Below are positions 33,860-41,408 of a DNA stretch of 64,000 nt, piece by piece. The notes beneath the pieces are model-generated. The model ran no database searches, was not told the origin of the DNA, and worked only from the letters and a program-made list of their open reading frames with translations. The number at the start of each line of letters is the position of its first letter. Position 1 is the first letter of the stretch. Source of the stretch: Scandinavium sp036271055 (GTDB lineage Bacteria > Pseudomonadota > Gammaproteobacteria > Enterobacterales > Enterobacteriaceae); assembly GCF_036271055.1 (NCBI RefSeq), contig NZ_DATBBJ010000059.1:124001-188000 (forward strand), written 5' to 3'. The position numbers and the translations under genes were made by a program.

Positions 33860-34972
33860 TTACTTACCGCTTTTCACCGTGGTCCACGAACGGGTGACGA
33901 CACGGTCAATTTTTGGCGATAACACAGATTGGGTGAACAACTTCGCACGCACATCCGCTGGCGGATAAATGCCTGGGTTGTCACGCACTTCGGCATTCAG
34001 CAGCGGTGTCGCGGCTTTGTTAGCATTAGCGTAATAAACATGATTACTGATGTTCGCCACCACATCCGGGCGCAACAGGTAGTTCAGGAACTGATACGCT
34101 TCGTCGGTATTTTTCGCATCCTTAGGAATGGCGAACATATCGAAGTAAACCATCGCCCCTTCCTTCGGAATGGTGTAGGCAATGTTCACGCCATTTTTGG
34201 CTTCTTTCGCGCGGTTAGCCGCTTGCAGGATATCGCCCGACCAGCCAATCGACACGCAAATGTCGCCATTCGCCAGATCGTTAATGTATTGAGAAGAGTG
34301 GAAATAGCGGATAAAAGGACGCAGCTTCAACAACAGATCGTTGGCGGCCCCGCTGTAATCTTTCGGGTCTGAACTGTTAGGATCTTTGCCGAGATAATGC
34401 AGCACAGCGGCATAAACTTCGCTTGGCGCATCCAGGAACGAGACACCGCAGCTTTTCAGTTTTTCGAGATTTTCAGGCTTCAGGATCAGATCCCAGCTGT
34501 TCACTGGCGCATCTTTTCCGAGTGCGGCTTTCACTTTATCGACGTTATAGCCAATGCCGGTGGTGACCATCATGTACGGAATACCGTATTTATTATCGTG
34601 GTCGTTTTGCGCAACTAACTTAAGCATTTCCGGATCGAGGTTTTTGTAATTCGGCAATTTGCTCTTATCAATCGGCTGGAAAATACCCGCCTGCGCCTGA
34701 CGCTCAAGGAATTGCGACGATGGCACCACCAGGTCATAACCGGTGCTGCCCGCCATCAGTTTGCCTTCCAGCACTTCGTTGGAATCAAACACGTCATACA
34801 CCACTTTAATGCCGGTTTCTTTGGTGAAATTCGCCAGCGTGTCCGGGGCGATATAATCAGACCAGTTATAAATATGCAGCGTTTTTTGTTCAGCGGAGAG
34901 CGCACCTGCGGAGACTGCCATCAGCGCACCCGCCACCAGACCCGTTAACCATTTCTTGCTCAAAGCGGTCAT
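33860..34972 (-). CDS. potF: PotF, periplasmic putrescine-binding protein
   Basis: This 370-residue receptor has a signal peptide (about 1-26, ending GALSA). Pocket segments of the polyamine receptors are present: IYNWSDYIAPDT, DLVVPSSQFLE, SIGWSGDI and a YFDMFA aromatic/Asp pair. It delivers putrescine to PotHI/PotG. The start was set at ATG 34972 (MTALSKKWLTG) as in E. coli. It is the first gene of potFGHI. Confidence 0.96.
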   Translation of the reverse strand: MTALSKKWLTGLVAGALMAVSAGALSAEQKTLHIYNWSDYIAPDTLANFTKETGIKVVYDVFDSNEVLEGKLMAGSTGYDLVVPSSQFLERQAQAGIFQPIDKSKLPNYKNLDPEMLKLVAQNDHDNKYGIPYMMVTTGIGYNVDKVKAALGKDAPVNSWDLILKPENLEKLKSCGVSFLDAPSEVYAAVLHYLGKDPNSSDPKDYSGAANDLLLKLRPFIRYFHSSQYINDLANGDICVSIGWSGDILQAANRAKEAKNGVNIAYTIPKEGAMVYFDMFAIPKDAKNTDEAYQFLNYLLRPDVVANISNHVYYANANKAATPLLNAEVRDNPGIYPPADVRAKLFTQSVLSPKIDRVVTRSWTTVKSGK

Positions 34973-35336
34973 ATCTCTTTTCCTTCTCAACGTCCGTTAA
35001 CATTTGGACCAAAATATACGCACATCGATGCATGCAAAATTCATGCATATTTTGTCAGTCTGCAAAGAAAAGGAGAAAGTTTCTCTCCCGGCCGGCACTG
35101 CTGGCGATCGCCTCAGGATATTACGCGCCGCATCCCGATAAACGCAGTGTTTCACGCGCCCTGTTAAGGCTTCGCAAGAATAACTTTAGCCAGGGTTCGC
35201 GGCTATAGCTCGGGTTAAAAAACGCCTTTTATCAATTTTTTATGCAAGATCACTTTATTGCATAAGCCATCAATGGCTTTGGAGTGGTGAATAATTCTTT
35301 AAGAAGAGGTTAACGGCAGAATATTGATGGGTTTTA
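34973..35336. promoter_or_regulatory. potF upstream region with two perfect inverted repeats
   Basis: This non-coding stretch before potF is rich in symmetry. ATGCATG (35028-35034) and CATGCAT (35042-35048) form a perfect 7-base repeat with a 7-base spacer, 56-76 bp upstream of potF. TTATGCAA (35240-35247) and TTGCATAA (35258-35265) form a second, directly followed by GCCAT-CA-ATGGC (35266-35277). Either may be an operator or RNA hairpin. No convincing sigma-54 promoter was found. Confidence 0.45.
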
Positions 35337-35361
35337 CGCAGCCGCCCGGGTGGCGACTGCG
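35337..35361 (-). terminator. Probable ybjN terminator hairpin
   Basis: CGCAGCCGCC (35337-35346) and GGCGACTGCG (35352-35361) pair at 9 of 10 positions. The following T-run is poor on the minus strand. Confidence 0.45.
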
Positions 35362-35377
35362 TGCATTGCAGCGGAAT

Positions 35378-35866
35378 TTAGTGGAGAAAGTGGAATGTTG
35401 TCTCTTCGCCAATCTGCTCTTCATCTTCCTCTTCGTCGCCTTTAAACAGCAACTGATGGGAAGCGGCTTCGAGGATGACCATCGACACCTGTTCTTCGCT
35501 CTGACGGAAGAACCATTCAAACTGCTCGTAGGTCACGCCTACAGTCACCGACAGCGACTGACACACGACCAACTTAGGCAGGTTATCATCCTGAATATCG
35601 AGGAACGCTTTCACCGTCAGCGAACTGGCATTGATAGAGGAGAGGTCACCCGCCAGCGCCAACAACGCAGAAGGCTTCACTTCCGCCAGCGCGGAGAACA
35701 GCACCACGTTATCCAGTAAATCGAGTTTAGCGTCGAAAATGCCCTCAAAATTCTGCATATGCGGCAAGTGCAGGGCCTGACAGGTATCACACTCATAGAA
35801 GCTGATGCCCATTTCGTCGAGCCATTGACGTAGCGTATCCAGACCCGGAACGACGAGTGAATCCAT
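35378..35866 (-). CDS. ybjN: YbjN, putative sensory transduction/motility regulator
   Basis: This 162-residue cytoplasmic protein has the YbjN fold, similar to type III secretion chaperones. In E. coli its overexpression lowers motility and changes biofilm and stress phenotypes. The core is well conserved (HLPHMQNFEG, DDNLPKLVVCQSLSV and VTYEQFEWFFRQSEEQ). The tail is unusually acidic (GDEEEDEEQIGEE) before the conserved FHFLH end. The start is ATG 35866. It follows rimK with a 106 bp gap. Confidence 0.93.
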   Translation of the reverse strand: MDSLVVPGLDTLRQWLDEMGISFYECDTCQALHLPHMQNFEGIFDAKLDLLDNVVLFSALAEVKPSALLALAGDLSSINASSLTVKAFLDIQDDNLPKLVVCQSLSVTVGVTYEQFEWFFRQSEEQVSMVILEAASHQLLFKGDEEEDEEQIGEETTFHFLH

Positions 35867-35972
35867 AAACCGTGAAACCTCTTGCTGTGAAATAAAAGCG
35901 TAACCTGAATGAAACGCGTAACAGGTTACGCAAAAACGCGCTCAGATGCTATGAAACAGGTGAAATCCTGTG

Positions 35973-36875
35973 CTATCCACCCGTTTTTAGGCAAAAGCCT
36001 GGCCGGGCGTGACGTTCGATCCATTGGATCATTTTGCCCGCGATATCGACGCCAGTGGTTTTCTCGATCCCTTCTAGCCCCGGCGAGGCGTTCACTTCCA
36101 TCACCAAAGGCCCGCGGTTGGCACGTAGAATATCCACCCCGGCAACATCAAGCCCCAGCGTTTGTGCGGCCCTGATCGCAATATCGCGTTCGAGTGGCGT
36201 GATGTCTGCCACCGCCGCCACACCGCCGCGATGCAAGTTCGACCGGAAATCGCCCTCTTTTGCGCGACGTTCAATCGCCGCTACCACTTCGTCGCCCACA
36301 ACCAGACAGCGAATGTCGCAGCCTTTGGCTTCCTGAATATATTCTTGCACCAGAATGTGTGCGTTCAGCCCGCGAAACGCATCGACCACACTTTCAGCCG
36401 CCTGTCGCGTTTCAGCCAATACCACGCCAATGCCTTGCGTGCCTTCTACCAGCTTCACCACCAGCGGCGCACCGCCAACCATGTCGATCAGATCACGGGT
36501 ATCATCCGGTGAATGCGCAATGCCGGTGATCGGCAAATCAATCCCCTGCCTCGCCAACAATTGCAATGAACGCAACTTGTCGCGAGCACGCGTAATAGCG
36601 ACGGATTCATTAAGCGGATAGCTGCCGAGAATTTCAAACTGGCGCAGCGCGGCAGTGCCGTAGAAAGTGATGGCGGAACCAATACGCGGGATCACCGCAT
36701 CAAATTGCGGCAGTTGACGGCCTTTGTAGTGAATCGACGAAGCCGCCGGGCTGATGTTCATATAGCAGGAAAGTGGATCGAGAATTTCGACCTGATGGCC
36801 GCGCTTTGCGGCGGCCTCACGCAGACGTTTACAGGACCAGAGGGTTCCGTCTCGGGACAAAATGGCTATTTTCAC
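35973..36875 (-). CDS. rimK: RimK, ribosomal protein S6 glutamate ligase
   Basis: This 300-residue ATP-grasp enzyme adds glutamates to the C-terminus of ribosomal protein S6 and can make poly-alpha-glutamate. The ATP-grasp elements KLVEGTQGIGVVLAE, RCLVVGDEVVAAIERRAKEGDFRSN and LVMEVNASPGLEGIE are intact, including the metal-binding Glu and Asn. The start is GTG 36875 (MKIAILSRDG) with GAGGTG in front, as in E. coli. Confidence 0.96.
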   Translation of the reverse strand: MKIAILSRDGTLWSCKRLREAAAKRGHQVEILDPLSCYMNISPAASSIHYKGRQLPQFDAVIPRIGSAITFYGTAALRQFEILGSYPLNESVAITRARDKLRSLQLLARQGIDLPITGIAHSPDDTRDLIDMVGGAPLVVKLVEGTQGIGVVLAETRQAAESVVDAFRGLNAHILVQEYIQEAKGCDIRCLVVGDEVVAAIERRAKEGDFRSNLHRGGVAAVADITPLERDIAIRAAQTLGLDVAGVDILRANRGPLVMEVNASPGLEGIEKTTGVDIAGKMIQWIERHARPGFCLKTGG

Positions 36876-36932
36876 CCTGCACCTCACTGTGACCGCCTGA
36901 ATAGCGGACAGACATTATATCTGTCGCTTCTT

Positions 36933-37655
36933 CTACCGGATAGCCCAGCCCTGCTTGTGCAGGTAGTCGAGAATAAACGGACGCGACTCTTTAACGATAG
37001 TGCGACGGATATGATCGCTCCAGGTATCTGCCCGGGTGTTGCTGCCGCGTGAAAGATAGTAGTTGGCTATCTCTTCGTCATAGCGCGCCAGCTCTGCTTT
37101 ATCGACCGGCTGATAATGATTTTCGTGCACCACAATGCTGGCAGGCAGACGCGGCTTCACATCCGGATGGTCAGCGGGCCAGCCGAGGCACAGACCGAAC
37201 AACGGCAGCACGTGTTGCGGCAATTTCAGCAGTTCAGTCACCGCTTCAATGCTATTACGGATCCCGCCGATGTAGACGCCGCCCAGACCCAGCGATTCCG
37301 CCGCAACCATTGCATTCTGCCCCATCAGCGCCGTGTCGACGGCTCCAAGCAGCAACTGTTCCGCGCGGCCTAAATGGGCGTCCGGGCAAATCTGTAAATG
37401 ACGGTTAAAATCGGCGCAGAATACCCAGAACTCGGCGGCCTGTGTCACGTGCTGTTGTCCACCAGCCATCGTCACCAGCTGTTCACGCATCTGCGGATCG
37501 GTTATGCGAATAATAGAACTGCATTGTAAAAAGCTGGAGGTCGCAGCGGCCTGCGCACTGGCGATAATCGCCTCACGCTGCGCCTGCGTTATCGGTTCAT
37601 CAGTGAAATGGCGAATGGAACGGTGGCTTAAAAGCAAGTCAATGGTCGGCGTCAT
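36933..37655 (-). CDS. nfsA: NfsA, oxygen-insensitive NADPH nitroreductase
   Basis: This 240-residue FMN flavoprotein reduces nitroaromatics such as nitrofurans by two-electron steps, using NADPH. The FMN-binding N-terminal HRSIRHFTDEPI, the central ESLGLGGVYIGGIRN and the C-terminal RRTIVKESRPFILDYL are conserved, so it should be active. The start was set at ATG 37655 and lies 17 bp inside the end of ybjC, giving a coupled ybjC-nfsA-rimK-ybjN unit as in E. coli. Confidence 0.96.
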   Translation of the reverse strand: MTPTIDLLLSHRSIRHFTDEPITQAQREAIIASAQAAATSSFLQCSSIIRITDPQMREQLVTMAGGQQHVTQAAEFWVFCADFNRHLQICPDAHLGRAEQLLLGAVDTALMGQNAMVAAESLGLGGVYIGGIRNSIEAVTELLKLPQHVLPLFGLCLGWPADHPDVKPRLPASIVVHENHYQPVDKAELARYDEEIANYYLSRGSNTRADTWSDHIRRTIVKESRPFILDYLHKQGWAIR

Positions 37656-37926
37656 CACGTTTTTCCTGGTCAGGCAAAGTCGGTTTATCGTTACGTTGCA
37701 TCAGCTGTGGGGCAATGGTGTGTGCCATGCCGCGAAACAGCGCAACGGCGGCGGGAAGCATCAATACGATCCCCGCAAAAATCATTATTACTCCGGCCAT
37801 TGGGCTTGCGAACGGCGCGGGCAAAGTGACGTAGTGTTTGAGTGAAAGCCAGGCCAGCACCAGCAGGACCATGCCAATGGCTTCGAGGATCAACACGCTT
37901 TTAGGCATTGAGCCGAGTGTGCGCAT
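37639..37926 (-). CDS. ybjC: YbjC, small inner membrane protein (DUF1418)
   Basis: This is a 95-residue protein with two hydrophobic helices (about 8-30 and 44-64) and a charged C-terminal tail (PDQEKRDDADH). Function is unknown. In E. coli, ybjC and nfsA belong to the SoxRS/MarA regulon and share the region upstream with divergent grxA. The start ATG 37926 (MRTLGSMPKSV) matches E. coli length. Confidence 0.9.
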   Translation of the reverse strand: MRTLGSMPKSVLILEAIGMVLLVLAWLSLKHYVTLPAPFASPMAGVIMIFAGIVLMLPAAVALFRGMAHTIAPQLMQRNDKPTLPDQEKRDDADH

Positions 37927-38089
37927 AGTCAGTCTCCGGTCGTCGAGTATAGCGGGGAGGATAGCAACTGTGTTTAGCGAAACAAGTCTTAAGGAATCAG
38001 AACGAAAGGCAGAACCTTCTTTCCACACATCGCCGAGACGGGCATCATAGCGTCATTCGCCGTCAGGCTAAGTTTCAGGAGAGAGAACA

Positions 38090-38353
38090 ATGTTTACCGT
38101 TATTTTTGGTCGTCCGGGTTGCCCATACTGCGTTCGCGCGAAAGAACTGGCAGAAAAACTGACCGCCGAGCGTGATGATTTTAACTTCCGTTATATCGAT
38201 ATTCATGCCGAAGGGATCAGCAAAGCCGACCTCGAGCAGACCGTAGGCAAGCCTGTAGAAACCGTACCGCAGATTTTCGTGGATCAGACTCACATCGGTG
38301 GTTTTACCGAATTTGAAGCCTGGGCCAAAGAGAACCTCGGTCTCTACGCTTAA
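38090..38353 (+). CDS. grxA: GrxA, glutaredoxin 1
   Basis: This 87-residue dithiol glutaredoxin has the active site CPYC at residues 11-14 and the glutathione-binding TVPQIFVDQTHIGGFTE. It reduces ribonucleotide reductase and OxyR in E. coli, where it is OxyR-activated. The start is ATG 38090 after CAGGAGAGAG. I could not single out an OxyR site in the 163 bp upstream. Confidence 0.97.
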   Translation: MFTVIFGRPGCPYCVRAKELAEKLTAERDDFNFRYIDIHAEGISKADLEQTVGKPVETVPQIFVDQTHIGGFTEFEAWAKENLGLYA

Positions 38354-38368
38354 GTCTCTACGTGGGCG

Positions 38369-38743
38369 TTAACCGCGCCCACGCCTCGCCTCAATCAACC
38401 CGCTAATAAACAAGAAAAACAGCGCACCCAGCGCACACCAAAACACCGCACTGAAAATCCACGCCAGTTCCTGCAAAAACGATCTGTTCGAAAATATCCA
38501 AAACCGCATCACCACCAGACAAACCGGTGTCGCAAGGATCGCGCCCAATAAAGGCACCAGCACCCGCTGTTTCGACGACATAAAACTCGCCACGGCACCA
38601 GGGATAACAAAGAACAACAAGCCCAGTTCAGGATGTCCAGACGCGCGAATAGCGCCTTTCATATTCAGTAACAGAAAAAGGCACACCACAATAAAGAGGA
38701 CAAAACAGCAGATAACGCCCGCCCAACCTCGTTCAGATCTCAA
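38369..38743 (-). CDS. ybjM: YbjM, inner membrane protein
   Basis: This is a 124-residue protein with four hydrophobic helices and a basic C-terminus (EARRGRG). Function is unknown. The start was set at TTG 38743 because AGGAGG lies 4 bases before it and the resulting MRSERGWAGVICCF aligns with E. coli YbjM. A TTG at 38770 would add nine residues. The 3' end lies in the hairpin that follows grxA, so the two genes converge closely. Confidence 0.85.
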   Translation of the reverse strand: MRSERGWAGVICCFVLFIVVCLFLLLNMKGAIRASGHPELGLLFFVIPGAVASFMSSKQRVLVPLLGAILATPVCLVVMRFWIFSNRSFLQELAWIFSAVFWCALGALFFLFISGLIEARRGRG

Positions 38744-39003
38744 AATTCCTCCTGACTTTGTCTCTATCAACCTTCAATTACGCCCAGTTGGATAAAGTTT
38801 CCGGCATTCCCTGCCGTCAAGCACCTACATAAGGACAAACGATTGTGACTAGCCGCAGCTATCAGGAACGATTAAACTAGCGGCCTTAATTAGATGGTGA
38901 AACAGGCTGCTGTATTATTGATCTTAGCGAGCAGCCGGGGAAAACATTAGCCCAAATTACCATTCCTTTCAACAACTTACTCGTAAACAAGAAGTTAGCT
39001 TCC

Positions 39004-40689
39004 GTGAATATAAACGTCGCAGACTTGTTAAATGGGAATTACATCCTGTTATTATTTGTTGTACTGGCATTGGGCCTGTGTCTGGGCAAAATACGCTTAG
39101 GATCCATCCAACTCGGTAATTCCATTGGCGTTTTAGTGGTCTCTCTGTTATTAGGCCAACAACATTTTAGTATTAACACTGATGCGTTAAATTTGGGCTT
39201 TATGCTGTTTATTTTCTGTGTCGGCGTCGAAGCGGGACCTAACTTTTTTTCCATATTTTTTCGCGATGGCAAAAATTATCTGATGCTGGCGCTGGTGATG
39301 GTCGGCTCAGCGCTGGTGATGGCGCTAGGACTTGGCAAACTATTTGGCTGGGATATTGGCCTTACCGCCGGGATGCTGGCGGGTGCGATGACCTCCACGC
39401 CGGTTCTGGTGGGTGCAGGCGATACGCTGCGTCACTCCGGCATGGCGGGCAACGAACTGGCCTCTGCGCTCGACCATCTGAGCCTCGGTTATGCCCTGAC
39501 TTATTTGATTGGCCTGGTCAGTCTGATCGTCGGCGCGCGCTATCTGCCCAAACTCCAGCATCAGGACTTGCAGACCAGCGCCCAACAAATCGCGCGCGAA
39601 CGCGGCCTGGACACCGATTCCAACCGTAAAGTTTATCTGCCCGTTATTCGTGCTTATCGCGTCGGCCCGGAGCTGGTCGCCTGGACCGATGGCAAAAACC
39701 TGCGTGAGTTGGGCATTTATCGCCAAACCGGTTGTTACATAGAACGTATTCGCCGCAACGGTATTCTGGCGAACCCGGACGGCGATGCAGTGCTGCAAAT
39801 GGGCGATGAAATTGCGCTGGTGGGCTACCCGGACGCACACGCCCGTCTCGATCCCAGTTTCCGTAACGGCAAAGAAGTCTTTGACCGCGATCTGCTCGAC
39901 ATGCGTATCGTCACCGAAGAAGTGGTGGTCAAAAACCACAACGTCGTCGGCCGTCGTCTGGCGCAAATCAAACTCACCGACCACGGTTGTTTCCTTAACC
40001 GCGTGATCCGCAGCCAGATTGAAATGCCGATTGACGACAATATCGTGCTAAACAAAGGCGACGTGTTGCAGGTCAGCGGCGATGCCCGCCGTGTGAAAAC
40101 CATCGCCGACCGCATTGGCTTCATCTCGATTCACAGTCAGGTGACCGATCTGCTCGCCTTCTGCGCCTTCTTCATTGTGGGCCTGATGATCGGCATGATC
40201 ACCTTCCAGTTCAGCTCGTTCAGCTTTGGCGTTGGCAACGCGGCAGGTCTGCTGTTCGCCGGGATCATGCTCGGATTCCTGCGCGCCAACCACCCAACGT
40301 TCGGTTATATCCCGCAAGGCGCGCTAAATATGGTGAAAGAGTTCGGCTTGATGGTGTTTATGGCAGGCGTCGGTTTAAGCGCAGGCAGCGGCATCGGTCA
40401 CGGTCTGGGAGCCGTCGGTGGCCAAATGCTGGTCGCCGGTTTACTGGTGAGTCTGGTCCCGGTGGTTATCTGCTTCCTGTTCGGTGCATACGTTTTACGC
40501 ATGAACCGCGCAATGCTGTTTGGCGCAATGATGGGGGCGCGTACCTGTGCACCCGCAATGGAAATCATCAGCGATACCGCACGCAGTAATATTCCGGCAC
40601 TGGGCTACGCAGGCACCTACGCTATAGCTAACGTGTTGTTAACCCTGGCGGGTACGTTGATTATCGTCATCTGGCCGGGACTAGGATAA
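39004..40689 (+). CDS. ybjL: YbjL, AAE-family putative transporter with two RCK_C domains
   Basis: This is a 561-residue membrane protein of the aspartate:alanine exchanger (AAE) family. About five N-terminal helices (1-180) are followed by a cytoplasmic part with two TrkA-C/RCK_C modules (about 205-375), then about five C-terminal helices. The family signature GAMTSTPVLVGAG appears in the N half and GARTCAPAMEII in the C half. In E. coli, YbjL has been linked to glutamate export when overexpressed. The start is GTG 39004. Confidence 0.93.
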   Translation: MNINVADLLNGNYILLLFVVLALGLCLGKIRLGSIQLGNSIGVLVVSLLLGQQHFSINTDALNLGFMLFIFCVGVEAGPNFFSIFFRDGKNYLMLALVMVGSALVMALGLGKLFGWDIGLTAGMLAGAMTSTPVLVGAGDTLRHSGMAGNELASALDHLSLGYALTYLIGLVSLIVGARYLPKLQHQDLQTSAQQIARERGLDTDSNRKVYLPVIRAYRVGPELVAWTDGKNLRELGIYRQTGCYIERIRRNGILANPDGDAVLQMGDEIALVGYPDAHARLDPSFRNGKEVFDRDLLDMRIVTEEVVVKNHNVVGRRLAQIKLTDHGCFLNRVIRSQIEMPIDDNIVLNKGDVLQVSGDARRVKTIADRIGFISIHSQVTDLLAFCAFFIVGLMIGMITFQFSSFSFGVGNAAGLLFAGIMLGFLRANHPTFGYIPQGALNMVKEFGLMVFMAGVGLSAGSGIGHGLGAVGGQMLVAGLLVSLVPVVICFLFGAYVLRMNRAMLFGAMMGARTCAPAMEIISDTARSNIPALGYAGTYAIANVLLTLAGTLIIVIWPGLG

Positions 40690-40732
40690 ATCGGAAGAAT
40701 GCAATAAGCAGAAAAATAAACTGTGACGCGCA

Positions 40733-40760
40733 GAACTTTTTGAATGGGCGTCAGTCATAA
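40733..40760 (+). promoter_or_regulatory. SigmaE promoter of rybB
   Basis: GAACTT (40733-40738) and GTCATAA (40754-40760) with a 15 bp spacer match the sigmaE consensus (GGAACTT and GTCTAA). They place the start at about 40766, the first base of RybB. Confidence 0.85.
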
Positions 40761-40765
40761 GTTAT

Positions 40766-40846
40766 GCCACTGCTTTTCTTTGATGTCCCCATTTTGTGGA
40801 GCCCATCAACCCCGCCGCTCTTCGGTTCAAGGTTGATGGGTTTTTT
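40766..40846 (+). ncRNA. rybB: RybB, sigmaE-dependent Hfq-binding small RNA
   Basis: This 81-nt RNA begins GCCACTGCTTTTCTTTGATG, the seed region of RybB, continues through CCCCATTTTGTGGAG (first hairpin) and ends in a terminator hairpin CCCATCAACC (40802-40811)/GGTTGATGGG (40831-40840) plus six T. RybB pairs through its 5' end with many outer membrane protein mRNAs and lowers their synthesis in envelope stress. In E. coli the gene also lies between ybjL and ybjK (rcdA). Compared with E. coli as remembered, only the terminal loop differs. Confidence 0.95.
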
Positions 40847-40892
40847 GTTGCCTGAAATTCACTATCCTTTTTTATCAATGCCTTAAAATGGA

Positions 40893-41255
40893 TCACCACG
40901 CCCCCTCTTCCCTCACCATATGTACGATATTGCACGGACTCATGATCCAGCCGCCTTTAAAGCCCTCGGGTAGCGGTTCAACGGTGTCACAGCGAATCAC
41001 GCCCTGTTGTTGGAGGCGCTTTTCTGCCTGCGCAAAGTCCGGCGTATAGAGTTCCAGCCAAATTTCGGCCTGACTCATGGCTGGAGCTTCATCAATCCAC
41101 AGCCTGTTTGGTCCGAGGATAAAACCCGTCGCGGGTGCTTTATCTGTGATTTCCTCAAGCCCAATCGTGTTGCGGTAAAAATCGAGCGTCTGTTGGTATT
41201 GGTGCGACGGCACTTTAAGCGCGATATCGATTCCACCATTCATTGTTGTCTTCAT
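40893..41255 (-). CDS. VOC-superfamily (glyoxalase-like) protein
   Basis: This is a 120-residue single-module vicinal oxygen chelate protein (MNGGIDIALKVPSHQYQQTL start; LDFYRNTIGLEEI; WLELYTPDFAQAEKRL; ending GGWIMSPCNIVHMVREEG). His and Glu residues at typical metal positions are present in part. The fold is used by glyoxalase I, dioxygenases and antibiotic-binding proteins; no substrate can be given. It is an accessory gene between rybB and rcdA. Start ATG 41255. Confidence 0.82.
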   Translation of the reverse strand: MKTTMNGGIDIALKVPSHQYQQTLDFYRNTIGLEEITDKAPATGFILGPNRLWIDEAPAMSQAEIWLELYTPDFAQAEKRLQQQGVIRCDTVEPLPEGFKGGWIMSPCNIVHMVREEGAW

Positions 41256-41408
41256 TCGTATGCCCTCAATTTAAGTGAGTCATTTTCGTACAAACGAACT
41301 TTCAGTATGATGCAGGAATTTCCAACTTACCCTTCATTCAGGTAGACCGTTTCGTTTATCTTCTTACCCGTTACACTTAGCCTATTATCAGAGTGAACAG
41401 GAATCATT

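Noticed and set aside
35028..35048. Possible sigma-54 promoter for potF
   Set aside because: The reverse strand has GC at the -12 position but lacks the required GG at -24, so the consensus is not met.
37927..38089. OxyR site between ybjC and grxA
   Set aside because: ATAG repeats are present near 37950 and 37961 but the 10-bp periodicity of OxyR sites is not clear.
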